Assembly: GCF_900168005.1 (NCBI RefSeq) | Contig: NZ_FUYP01000002.1 | Location: forward strand, 1 to 64,000 | Origin: Sphingopyxis flava | Lineage (GTDB): Bacteria; Pseudomonadota; Alphaproteobacteria; Sphingomonadales; Sphingomonadaceae | Length of the DNA stretch: 64,000 bases | Direction of reading: 5' to 3' | Shown: positions 1 to 7,305 of the stretch, piece after piece | Layout of the letters: each line of letters starts with the position of its first letter | How positions within the stretch are numbered: the stretch's first letter is position 1 | The notes under the pieces: generated by a model | Seen by the model: the letters and a program-made list of their open reading frames with translations, nothing else | Database searches by the model: none | Told to the model about the DNA's origin: nothing | Made by a program: the position numbers and the translations under genes

Positions 1-1
1 G

Positions 2-196
2 CTGCCGCCGAGGTGTCCCGAACTCAACCCGGTCGAGAACGTCTGGCAGTTCATGCGCGACAACTGGCTTTCGAACCGCATCTTCAAATCCTACGCCGAT
101 ATCGTCGATCATTGCTGCTTCGCTTGGAACCGCCTTGTCGATCAGCCCTGGCGCATCATGTCCCTTGGCATGCGCCACTGGGCCCATGGGTTCTGA
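2..196 (+). mobile_element. IS630-family transposase, C-terminal fragment
   Basis: The frame starting at base 2 reads through to a TGA at 194-196 and gives the typical end of an IS630-type DDE transposase: the PELNPVENVW block, which carries the region around the last catalytic acidic residue, followed by QFMRDNWLSN and a closing MRHWAHGF. The gene runs off the left edge, so it cannot be told whether the element is intact. It lies 88 bp from the 3' end of the ImmA-type gene and marks the left part of the accessory island. The inverted repeat of the element could not be defined. Confidence 0.85.
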
Positions 197-284
197 TCAA
201 TGAGACTTGGTATTAGTCGGAATGAGAACGGAAGATAATGGGAACATGCGCGAGGCCCGGCGAGGTCGCTCCAACCAGTGCAGT

Positions 285-1169
285 TTACCGACCGCGTGCA
301 AACTTTGGCGTGTAGCTTTCGATCAGTTGAGCCTCTTCATCCTCCACCTCGTCAGGATCATCGGGTAAATTGTCGCTGCTAAGCACAGTTAGCGTAAAGC
401 CGTAGGATCCCAATCCAACGACCTGTTCGTCCAGCGCGATACGCCGATCCCCATTGAACCAGCAATTCAGATTGGTCTCCTCACATGCACGCATTCCCGA
501 TGCAACATTCGTGGCACTGGCATTGAATCGACGTGTTAGCGTATCAGGGAGCGCATCGCCCTTGCGCAAATATGTGAGCGCTCCCAGTTGCTTAAATCCG
601 TCCGACATAAACGCATAGCGCACCTCGTCACCTCGGCTCACGACGATCGCGACAGGATAGGGGCTGCATTCGGCCGTGCGGATTGCCGATGCAGTTAAAG
701 AGCAGTGGGACACGTCAGCTAGCGCTTCGATGCCCTCCAACCCGATCGGTTCGTCCGCCAAATGGCGGCGCACTAACGTTGTCGGCAACAAAAGACCGGA
801 TGCAAAGTGATCCGCTTCGATCTCGATCGCCTGCCCACCTTCGGTGAAACCTGCTCGTGAGACATGGGCCGCGCCGATCTTCAGTATCGCCTCTGGGTGT
901 CCTTTGAGGAAATAATGCCCCAGCTCATGCGCCACGGTGAATCGCTGGAAACCGAGGCTTTTGATATCGGTCGAATAAAAGATTCCCACATCGTCCCCGA
1001 AAAAGACGATGCCTCCACTGACGCCTATCTGGTCCGGTTTCTTGGGCGAAAGCTCTATGCCTTCGCCCCGCGCGATTTCAAATGGATCGATCGGGAATGA
1101 ATCATAGCCCAGCTCCCTAGCCTTTTGTTCGCCGCATTTGCGGGCCCAGGAAGGTTTCGGCGCCGTCAC
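285..1169 (-). CDS. ImmA/IrrE family metallopeptidase
   Basis: This 294-residue protein has the zinc-protease signature HELGH at residues 81-85 and a following ExEAdxFA-type segment near 116-123 (EIEADHFASGLLLP) that supplies the third metal ligand in ImmA/IrrE proteases. Known members cleave or inactivate a partner XRE repressor upon DNA damage or phage-related signals. The start is a GTG at 1169-1167 that overlaps the TGA of the upstream XRE gene by four bases (GTGA), so the two are translationally coupled. The residues after about 150 are of unknown function. Inference: it is the derepression switch for the repressor that sits between it and the ubiquitin-like operon. Confidence 0.9.
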   Translation of the reverse strand: MTAPKPSWARKCGEQKARELGYDSFPIDPFEIARGEGIELSPKKPDQIGVSGGIVFFGDDVGIFYSTDIKSLGFQRFTVAHELGHYFLKGHPEAILKIGAAHVSRAGFTEGGQAIEIEADHFASGLLLPTTLVRRHLADEPIGLEGIEALADVSHCSLTASAIRTAECSPYPVAIVVSRGDEVRYAFMSDGFKQLGALTYLRKGDALPDTLTRRFNASATNVASGMRACEETNLNCWFNGDRRIALDEQVVGLGSYGFTLTVLSSDNLPDDPDEVEDEEAQLIESYTPKFARGR

Positions 1170-1501
1170 TCCGAGCCAGACTCACGGCGCTGAATCATCA
1201 CATCGATCATCATCTGGATGTGCTCGCGGTCTCCATGTGAGAGATTTTCCTCGCCTCGGAACGCAGTAGTCGCACCCTCCATTGTCGCCGAACGCCCAAG
1301 GAGGAAATCGGACGACACATTTAGCGCGCGTGCCAGCGCCCGCACATTTGCAAACGACGGCTTACGTCGGTCACGTTCGAAATGCCCGATGGCAGCCGGC
1401 TGCAGCTTAGCCAATTTTGCAACTTCGGCTTGGCTCAGTCCCCGCGTCTCACGCGCACGGGCAAGCCGAGCGCCAAAGTCGTCGGATTCATCTTCAATCA
1501 T
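1166..1501 (-). CDS. XRE-family helix-turn-helix repressor
   Basis: A 111-residue protein with one Cro/CI-type HTH at about residues 10-68 (RARETRGLSQAEVAKLAKL, then AAIGHFERDRRKPSF and ALNVSSDFLLG). The remaining C-terminal 40 residues are short and charged. It is the first gene of a two-gene operon with the ImmA/IrrE protease and is transcribed away from the ubiquitin-like conjugation operon. Two identical-arm palindromes lie just upstream (1529-1544 and 1589-1602), so it most likely represses itself and the divergent operon. Its HTH resembles that of repressors commonly paired with ImmA proteases on mobile elements. Confidence 0.9.
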   Translation of the reverse strand: MIEDESDDFGARLARARETRGLSQAEVAKLAKLQPAAIGHFERDRRKPSFANVRALARALNVSSDFLLGRSATMEGATTAFRGEENLSHGDREHIQMMIDVMIQRRESGSE

Positions 1502-1528
1502 TGACTATACGTTCCCAGATCATGTATA

Positions 1529-1602
1529 CCTACGATATCGTAGGAAGGATGGATCGCCCGAGGTCCATATATTTTTTGCCGGAACTACCTACGAAAACGT
1601 AG
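1529..1602. promoter_or_regulatory. Divergent control region with two CTACG-N4-CGTAG operators
   Basis: Between the divergent XRE gene (starts 1501) and the plus-strand operon (starts 1654) lie a perfect 16-bp palindrome at 1529-1544 (CCTACGATATCGTAGG) and a second inverted repeat at 1589-1602 (CTACG AAAA CGTAG). Both share the arms CTACG and CGTAG with a 4-base spacer, and their centres are 59 bp apart. The repeat of the same half-site in an otherwise A/T-enriched gap is what an XRE dimer operator pair looks like. That the adjacent XRE protein binds here is inference. Confidence 0.75.
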
Positions 1603-1653
1603 TCTTTTGTACGACGAATCGGGCAAGTCGTCAAGTCGAGAAGGTAGAAGAGA

Positions 1654-1791
1654 ATGGCGAAGAAGCCCGAAGTTACGAGCAAGGCTGCGGCCACGGCCGC
1701 GTCGAAGGTCCTCCGCGACCCCAAGTCCAGCGCGGCCGCAAAGACGGCGGCCGCATCCGCGCTGACCCAGCGCCCCAACCGCAAAAAGTAG
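1654..1791 (+). CDS. Small Lys/Ala-rich protein of the ubiquitin-like operon
   Basis: A 45-residue open frame (ATG 1654, TAG 1789) encoding a basic, low-complexity protein rich in Lys, Ala and Ser, with a PKSSAAAKTAAASAL core and the ending QRPNRKK. It lies 9 bp before the ubiquitin-like gene and is preceded by purine-rich AGAAGG. From memory, similar 40-50 residue Lys/Ala-rich proteins precede multiubiquitin-domain genes in other bacteria, which supports it being real. Its function is unknown. The many lysines would suit it as an acceptor or scaffold for Ubl attachment, but this is speculation. Confidence 0.65.
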   Translation: MAKKPEVTSKAAATAASKVLRDPKSSAAAKTAAASALTQRPNRKK

Positions 1792-1800
1792 GAAAAAGAC

Positions 1801-2058
1801 ATGGGTAATGACAAGCCCAAGAAGACCGTCACGATCGTCGTCGAAGGCACCGAGCATGAATGGCCCAAGGGCGACATTAGCTACGCTGAGGTCGTGACCC
1901 TCGAAGTGCCGGACTATGCCCAGCACCCCGAGATCACCTACTCGGTGCGCTACAAGCGCGGTCATGGGAACAAGCCCGAAGGCACGCTCGCACCGGGAGC
2001 CAGCGTCAAGGTCAAGGAAGGCATGATCTTCAATGTATCAGAAACTGGTCAGTCGTAA
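1801..2058 (+). CDS. Multiubiquitin-domain (ubiquitin-like) protein
   Basis: An 85-residue protein made of a single beta-grasp-like multiubiquitin domain: VTIVVEGTEHEWPKGDISYAEV, VPDYAQHPEITYSVRYKRG and PGASVKVKEGMIFNVSET follow the family pattern. It ends in GQS just after the last strand, so there is one domain copy with an exposed C-terminus, suited to activation by the next gene. Its last codons overlap the start of the ThiF gene by 26 bp. Family members occur in operons with E1-like and E2-like proteins, described recently as diverged bacterial ubiquitination-like (Bub) pathways. Target proteins are unknown. Confidence 0.85.
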   Translation: MGNDKPKKTVTIVVEGTEHEWPKGDISYAEVVTLEVPDYAQHPEITYSVRYKRGHGNKPEGTLAPGASVKVKEGMIFNVSETGQS

Positions 2059-3232
2059 CCCGGACCTGGCCACGCTGGTCGAACGCGGCTTCGCTGTCGC
2101 GTTCGACAGCAACTGCCTGATCATCCGAGATATACCGTACCTAGATGCGGCGGGTGCGCTGCAAATGGGTGCGATCGTCGCCAAGCTAATTTTCATCGAT
2201 AGCGAGCGCGTAGAGCAGGACGATCACCAGATTTACTTTGCAGGTAGCCATCCGCATCAACTCGACGGGACAGCAATTCCCAACCTCGGCGGCGGGGAAA
2301 CATCGATTCAGTTGAGCGCAGCTGCTGGCGATGTCACGGTGCAGCGCTCCTTCTCCAACAAGCCGATGCCGAAGGGCAAGTTCGATGACTTTTTGGAGAA
2401 GGTCGAAAGTTACGTTTCCATCATTTCGGGTCCAGCGATCGAGCGATTTGGTGCAACTCCTCACACCTTCCGGGTTGTGGAAACGATGGAGTCTGACCCC
2501 ATCTTCAAGTTCCAGGACACCCTCACCTCGCGTGCGCAGATTGCCGATCTAAATGCCGGATTTGCAGACGAACGTGTCGCTGTCATAGGGCTCGGAGGAA
2601 CCGGGGCTTATCTGCTCGACTTGCTCGTGCGAACGCCGGTGCCTGAAGTACTGGGCTTCGATAGCGACACCTACCATGTCCACACCGCGTTTCGATCGCC
2701 AGGTCGCCTCGACCCCGCTGAACTTGGCAGTAGCAAAGCCGACGTCTACGATGGCCGCTACGAAAATTTTCGCCACGGGCTTCGTATCCAGGCTGCTCAT
2801 ATCGACGAAAGCACGGCCCATCATTTGGACGGCGTGACATTCGCCTTTGTGTGTGTTGATAAAGGCTCTTCGCGCGCCGGAATTTTCGATGTGCTGATCG
2901 CGCGAGGGATTCCCTTCATCGATGTCGGCATGGGCCTGAATCGCAAACATGGCCTTCTCGACGGCATGATGCGCGCAACCTACTTCAGCGCTGAAGATGC
3001 AGCGTCTATGCGCGAGCGCGGCCTCGTCGAGCTGGCCGATACCGAAAATGATCTTTATCGGTCGAATATTCAGATTGGCGAACTCAACGCGCTGAACGCC
3101 TGTCTGGCCTTGATCCGCTATAAGCAATTACGCGGCTTCTACCACGACACGGAGCAGGCGAAGCATATGCTCTTCGGCATCGGTGACATACACATCGTCA
3201 GGGAGAACTTCGCAGATGAAAATCCGGCTTGA
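2033..3232 (+). CDS. DUF6791-ThiF E1-like activating enzyme
   Basis: A 399-residue, two-part protein. Residues 1-165 are a DUF6791 region (NPDLATLVERGF, RDIPYLDAAGAL, DHQIYFAGSHPHQLDG, RSFSNKP, KFDDFLEKVESYVSIISGPA), probably an E2/Ubl-related fold. From about 178 on there is a ThiF/E1 adenylation domain with the nucleotide-binding GLGGTG at 186-191, the acidic FDSD at 209-212, an arginine in FRSPG near 221 and CVDKGSSR at 274-281. No CxxC zinc site is evident. It should adenylate the C-terminus of the upstream ubiquitin-like protein. The start overlaps that gene, and its own end overlaps the DUF6527 gene by 17 bp, indicating a tight operon. Confidence 0.88.
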   Translation: MYQKLVSRNPDLATLVERGFAVAFDSNCLIIRDIPYLDAAGALQMGAIVAKLIFIDSERVEQDDHQIYFAGSHPHQLDGTAIPNLGGGETSIQLSAAAGDVTVQRSFSNKPMPKGKFDDFLEKVESYVSIISGPAIERFGATPHTFRVVETMESDPIFKFQDTLTSRAQIADLNAGFADERVAVIGLGGTGAYLLDLLVRTPVPEVLGFDSDTYHVHTAFRSPGRLDPAELGSSKADVYDGRYENFRHGLRIQAAHIDESTAHHLDGVTFAFVCVDKGSSRAGIFDVLIARGIPFIDVGMGLNRKHGLLDGMMRATYFSAEDAASMRERGLVELADTENDLYRSNIQIGELNALNACLALIRYKQLRGFYHDTEQAKHMLFGIGDIHIVRENFADENPA

Positions 3233-3611
3233 ACGCGTGCGCGCCATGCCGGCCAGACTTGAGCCGGGCGTGCTTTATGTCTCGGAAGAATTTGAGACTG
3301 CCGCACACCTCTGCGCGTGCGGGTGCGGTTCAAAGGTGCGTACACCTCTTGCTGCCACTGAGTGGCAATTCACGGATCATCCCCAAGGCCCATCTCTATA
3401 TCCCTCCATCGGCAATTGGCAGCGGCCTTGCCAATCGCATTATTGGATCCGCCGGGGTGAAATAGAATGGTCGGTCAGATGGTCGGCACAACAGATTGCA
3501 AATGGCCGTGCGGCTGAGGATCAGCGACGCGAGAGCTATTATGCCGGGCGTTATCCGGAGACGTGGTGGACCCGATTTATTCTTTGGCTCAAGGCGATGC
3601 TCGGCCGTTAG
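3216..3611 (+). CDS. DUF6527 family protein of the ubiquitin-like operon
   Basis: A 131-residue protein, ATG 3216 chosen because AGGGAGAA lies 8-15 bases upstream and the product begins MKIRLERVRAMP. It carries the family core: a CACGCG cysteine cluster at about residues 33-38, KVRTPL, LYPSIGNWQRPCQSHYWIRRGEIEW, with Cys, His and Trp residues suited to binding a metal. DUF6527 proteins co-occur with multiubiquitin and DUF6791-ThiF genes. Their role is not settled from sequence; a zinc-binding partner or processing enzyme is plausible. No separate JAB or other recognised deconjugating protease is encoded nearby. Confidence 0.82.
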   Translation: MKIRLERVRAMPARLEPGVLYVSEEFETAAHLCACGCGSKVRTPLAATEWQFTDHPQGPSLYPSIGNWQRPCQSHYWIRRGEIEWSVRWSAQQIANGRAAEDQRRESYYAGRYPETWWTRFILWLKAMLGR

Positions 3612-3632
3612 AGTTCAAGCGGCCGCAAGCGT

Positions 3633-4313
3633 TTAATCGGCCTTTTCGTACAGAGTCTCGATTTCGACGTCCCCCTTCTTCACGATCACACGGTTTACGT
3701 ACGCTGCAAGGTCGGGAACTGAATGATCGACAGCAAGTTCGACAACTCGTTCCTTTTTGCCCCGTTTTTTGCGCCAGTCCGCGTAAGGATAATCAGAGAT
3801 GCGCGAAAATATCGTCTCGTCCCGCGCGCGCGGGTAAGGCTTTGTACAACCGCTATTTATCGGACAAAGCGTAATACTGGCCCGATGCGCGTCGATCAGC
3901 GCGCGGGTATCGATTTCAAGTACGTCATGTTCGTGATCCCGGTAGGCCTTCGCATCGGTCAGTTTGTGGAGCCGCTCGATTGACAGCCAGAAGAAGACCC
4001 TGGAGTTGAGCAGGCCGTACCAGTCTTGCGGTTTCAGCCGGGCTGGGAGTGCCCGAATCAAGCCGCTGTCACTCATCGGAATCTGATCGCGAATAACTGC
4101 GCCAGGCAGGCCGTCGGCGGTGATCGCGACGCTTTTGGGTCGGTGCATTCGCTCTATCTGCTCACGTGCAACGCCTTCGATCCCGTAGAGATCCATGAGC
4201 GCAGATGTGCTCAGCAACCCGTGCTCTCTAATCGCGGTCCAGGAGCCACGCTCGGCCATATGGTACAACGTCGGGCAATTAGTAATCAGCTCTTCCAGTT
4301 CCGCGTCGTTCAC
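3633..4313 (-). CDS. DUF7002 family protein, putative ADP-ribosyltransferase-like
   Basis: A 226-residue protein matching what I recall of DUF7002: LYHMAERGSWTAIREHGLLST (residues 16-36), a central RVFFWLSIERL (105-115), HDVLEIDTRALI (129-140) and a late VVELAVDHSVPDL (190-202). The order resembles DarT-type ADP-ribosyltransferases: a YH motif followed by a GLL segment, a VPFYF/PRSPML-like segment, and a Glu in an xxEFLV-like strand, here E192. The start is a GTG at 4313 overlapping the TGA of the upstream kinase-PurA gene (GTGA), with AGGAGA just before it. It is the last gene of the three-gene operon. The enzymatic role is inferred, not shown. Confidence 0.8.
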   Translation of the reverse strand: MNDAELEELITNCPTLYHMAERGSWTAIREHGLLSTSALMDLYGIEGVAREQIERMHRPKSVAITADGLPGAVIRDQIPMSDSGLIRALPARLKPQDWYGLLNSRVFFWLSIERLHKLTDAKAYRDHEHDVLEIDTRALIDAHRASITLCPINSGCTKPYPRARDETIFSRISDYPYADWRKKRGKKERVVELAVDHSVPDLAAYVNRVIVKKGDVEIETLYEKAD

Positions 4314-5941
4314 CAGGCTCTCCTGTCTATGACGTTGCGCCAGCCAAAATTCGTCGACAGCAGCGAGACCGGACGTCCAGCTACGCGTTCGACTTCCTCG
4401 ACGAAGCGAATAGTCTCGTTGGTCAGTTGCTCGAACCTAAATGCCTCGCGGTTTTCGATACCAAAATAGTCGACGAAAGTGAGCGCAATATCTGTGGGGC
4501 CATTGAGCTGCACCGAGTCCTTGAACTGCTCCCAGTCGAACTCGGCGATCCGCCGCGGCCGATTAGTCGTCGTCGTGCGTTCGGCCACCTTGAGAGGGTC
4601 CAGCGGAATGCCGCTTCGAACATGAATTTCTTCCATGTCGACTTCATTCTCCATCGGCCCGGACGGACCGCCGACGCGAATAGGAAAGGTTCGGCAGACC
4701 ATGATGACCCGTCTCACATTCGAGGGCGCAATCCCGGCATCCGCGAGACATCCGGCGACGGTCGTGTCGCGTGTCGTAACATGCGGATATTGCCCGTGGT
4801 GCACGCTGAGCGATGTTCCCTGCGTCCCTTCCAGCAGTATTCTATGACCATTGACAAACGCGTCGGCGAGAACCTTTCGGGCGCTACCGATAAATGGCTT
4901 CAGGTCCTCACAGTCCTTTGCAAGGAACAACTTCTCTCCGGATTTATAGTCCGATCGCCCTGTGAGCTTTCTTGCCGAGGCAACGCCAACGCCTTGCGCC
5001 GTCGAGCTGATATTGCCGAATAGCCTCTCCTCTTCCTCGATGTCTTCGTCGCTAATGATCATTGCCTGAGCGTCTATGGTGAGGCGGTCGCGGTCGATAC
5101 TGTGTTCCGCAAGTTCGTCGAGCAGTTTCTTGGGGTTTATGACAGCCCCAGGCCCGAGAAGGAGGCGAGCGTTCGGTGCTCGTTTCGTTCCCGATGGCAA
5201 GTGATAATATTTTTCCGGCTTTGGCTCGGCGAATACTTGATGACCGGCATTCGGTCCGCCGACACGCACAAGCAAATCGTATTCCGTTGCGATATGCCCG
5301 ACGATATTACCTTTGCCTTCGCTGCCATACTGGCCGCCGATTAGGACATCGACGAGCTTTTCGCCGCCACGCGGATATAGATCGAGCAGCGCGGTCGCGC
5401 GAACTAGTACGGCGCCCGCCGTACAACGATCAGTGTCGACGACCACATCAGCCAGCGCGGCAAGCTGCCCGATGTCGCGTTCTGTCTTATTTTTCTTGAG
5501 CGCTTCATATTCGACACCGGCATCCTCGTTCCGCGCTCGGTCGAGATATCGCTGTTTTAATACCGCTGGATCAGCAGTCACGTGAATATGAAAAACGTCC
5601 GCGCCATAGGCAGTGCGGATGGCGTTGATTTGACCAGGGATTCGGACGGAATCGACAACATACAAGCCCTTGGGCGTCTGCTCTATCGAAGTCGCTTCGA
5701 TCTCGCGCTGGAGAGCTTCGGCAACCCATTCGCCACCATCGGACTTGTCGAGCTTTTCGCCGGCCTTTTGAAGAGCTTTCCGCTCAATTTTCGTCCTCGG
5801 CAGTTTCCTTAGGATTAGATCCTTGGTTTTCACCACCGTCGCCGCATGTTTTTCGCGAAGCTGATCGACGAGTGCGGATTTTCCCGAGCAAATAGCGCCC
5901 GAAACCAGTACCACCCGAAACGGATCTCTACCCTTCTTCAA
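4310..5941 (-). CDS. P-loop nucleoside-monophosphate-kinase-like domain fused to PurZ-like adenylosuccinate synthetase
   Basis: A 543-residue fusion. Residues 8-190 are a P-loop kinase resembling dephospho-CoA or nucleotide kinases (Walker A GAICSGKS at 15-22, a DSVRIPGQ segment near 97-104). Residues 197-543 are an adenylosuccinate synthetase homologue: GGQYGSEGKGNI (202-213), NAGH (231-234), EGTQGTSL (371-378), TTTNRPRRI (457-465). In PurA the first motif is GDEGKGK with a catalytic Asp; here it is Ser207. The guanine-specifying KxD of PurA is also absent (LTFVDYF). Both changes recall phage PurZ, which acts on dGMP. The start is a TTG overlapping the upstream TGA (TTGA). The substrate is unknown. 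Confidence 0.85.
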   Translation of the reverse strand: MKKGRDPFRVVLVSGAICSGKSALVDQLREKHAATVVKTKDLILRKLPRTKIERKALQKAGEKLDKSDGGEWVAEALQREIEATSIEQTPKGLYVVDSVRIPGQINAIRTAYGADVFHIHVTADPAVLKQRYLDRARNEDAGVEYEALKKNKTERDIGQLAALADVVVDTDRCTAGAVLVRATALLDLYPRGGEKLVDVLIGGQYGSEGKGNIVGHIATEYDLLVRVGGPNAGHQVFAEPKPEKYYHLPSGTKRAPNARLLLGPGAVINPKKLLDELAEHSIDRDRLTIDAQAMIISDEDIEEEERLFGNISSTAQGVGVASARKLTGRSDYKSGEKLFLAKDCEDLKPFIGSARKVLADAFVNGHRILLEGTQGTSLSVHHGQYPHVTTRDTTVAGCLADAGIAPSNVRRVIMVCRTFPIRVGGPSGPMENEVDMEEIHVRSGIPLDPLKVAERTTTTNRPRRIAEFDWEQFKDSVQLNGPTDIALTFVDYFGIENREAFRFEQLTNETIRFVEEVERVAGRPVSLLSTNFGWRNVIDRRAW

Positions 5942-7305
5942 TCGAAGAGCTCGAACTGCTCTCGTCTGGGGGGGATATCATAGACCGTGACTGATAATCC
6001 TGCCCGGACCATTTCGTCTTCTATGATTTCCTCGATGACCCCCCAGTCGCCGCCAGCCGATCCCGTCCCGATCCGTGGCATGTGAATGCTTGCTCCCGTT
6101 GCGACGGCTTTCGTGGCTATTTCGCGTAATCCCGATTGTAAGGCGCTGTAACGCAATCTGGGGAACAAGGACGGGCCGAACCCCTCTTGCGCAACAATAC
6201 TCGCAAGCTCGGTTCCTTCGCCAAGATTTACGAATAGAACGCGACCGAGCCGGTCGCCAGGCCCCAGCGACAGAAAAGTTTCGGTGTAATGGAGTTCAGC
6301 CTGCGGAAATTTTCGGGCGAACTTCTTCGCTACACCGCCGCCCCATCTGGTCGCCTTATCATTGACGAGTTGGCACAGCAACTTGCTGCCGGTGCCCACC
6401 GGCTCGAGAATATTGCCGTGAATATGGCGAATGGGGGTCTTGTCGAACTCTCTTGTGCCGAAACGGACGATACCGGCAACGCGCGGGTAACGCGATCCGG
6501 GATAGCCCGGGATTCCGACAAATTCGATCGGCGTTTCTCCAGCGACAAACCAGCTTTCGACTGCTCGGTCGGTATGGCCGATGGCCGTGCAATTATGAAC
6601 GGCACTCTCAGAGGGAATAATCCGGCCTTCGACCCCCACCCGCGGGGCTAGCGGCGAAGAAACGGCATAGTCGACCCGATACCGGCGGCCATGCTCGCCG
6701 CCGCTGACCGGCGACGCAAAAAACACCGAGACAGGAGCTTCTGCAACCTTTGCAAGGCGAATCAGAAAGGCTTCAGCAGAGACATCGTAACGGCGGCGCT
6801 CACGCATGAGATCTTCGATCGGCGCAACGTCGATGCCCGATGGAAGACTGCCGATCGGCAGCACGAATTCAGACGCTGCGATATTGCACAGCATTTCCAA
6901 CTGCCAATTATCCACCTCGCTCTCGTGGCGGCTCCTATTTCGCACTTCGTCTCGCCAGTCAGGAAACAACAAGTGCGCCAGCTCATGCGCTATCGTGAAG
7001 CGCACACGCTCTCTGGGTTGCTGCGGATTGAATTCGATAACGGGACGACCGTCTAATTCGAAAAGTCGGGCATCGGCGATATTGGCGTTCGCCGACATCT
7101 TGGCGCCGAGCAGTTCGACGATCTTGACAGGATTGAATGGGGGGCCTTGCCACCCGGCCTCGCGTGCCCGCAAAACCAGCGCACGCGCTGCTTCCTGAAC
7201 GGCAGTGAGAGGGTCGGCGCCCGAAGCGAGCGCCAGAGCGGATTTATTCGTCCATGTGATGCCAGCATTTGCCATGGCGCTGCTCGCTAAACGATGGAAC
7301 CTCAT
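5938..7305 (-). CDS. ImmA/IrrE metallopeptidase-macrodomain fusion
   Basis: A 455-residue protein. The N-terminal half is an ImmA/IrrE zinc-protease domain (HELAH at 107-111, E137 in the following LEMLCNIAASEFVLP). The C-terminal part (about 292-446) is a macrodomain: GNILEP (297-302), QLVNDKATRWGGGVAKKF (312-329), SIHMPRIGTGSAGGDWG (407-422). The last is the phosphate-loop style seen in TARG1/DarG-type macrodomains that remove ADP-ribose. It is the first gene of the operon. ATG 7305 is taken; ATG 7275 (MANAGITW) is an alternative and neither has a strong Shine-Dalgarno. Inference: sensor/antitoxin component that controls the DUF7002 protein. Confidence 0.87.
   Translation of the reverse strand: MRFHRLASSAMANAGITWTNKSALALASGADPLTAVQEAARALVLRAREAGWQGPPFNPVKIVELLGAKMSANANIADARLFELDGRPVIEFNPQQPRERVRFTIAHELAHLLFPDWRDEVRNRSRHESEVDNWQLEMLCNIAASEFVLPIGSLPSGIDVAPIEDLMRERRRYDVSAEAFLIRLAKVAEAPVSVFFASPVSGGEHGRRYRVDYAVSSPLAPRVGVEGRIIPSESAVHNCTAIGHTDRAVESWFVAGETPIEFVGIPGYPGSRYPRVAGIVRFGTREFDKTPIRHIHGNILEPVGTGSKLLCQLVNDKATRWGGGVAKKFARKFPQAELHYTETFLSLGPGDRLGRVLFVNLGEGTELASIVAQEGFGPSLFPRLRYSALQSGLREIATKAVATGASIHMPRIGTGSAGGDWGVIEEIIEDEMVRAGLSVTVYDIPPRREQFELFD

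Noticed and set aside
4310..5941. Reading the PurA-like gene as the housekeeping purA
   Set aside because: The active-site Asp is Ser, the guanine-binding KxD is lost, and it is fused to a kinase in an accessory operon.
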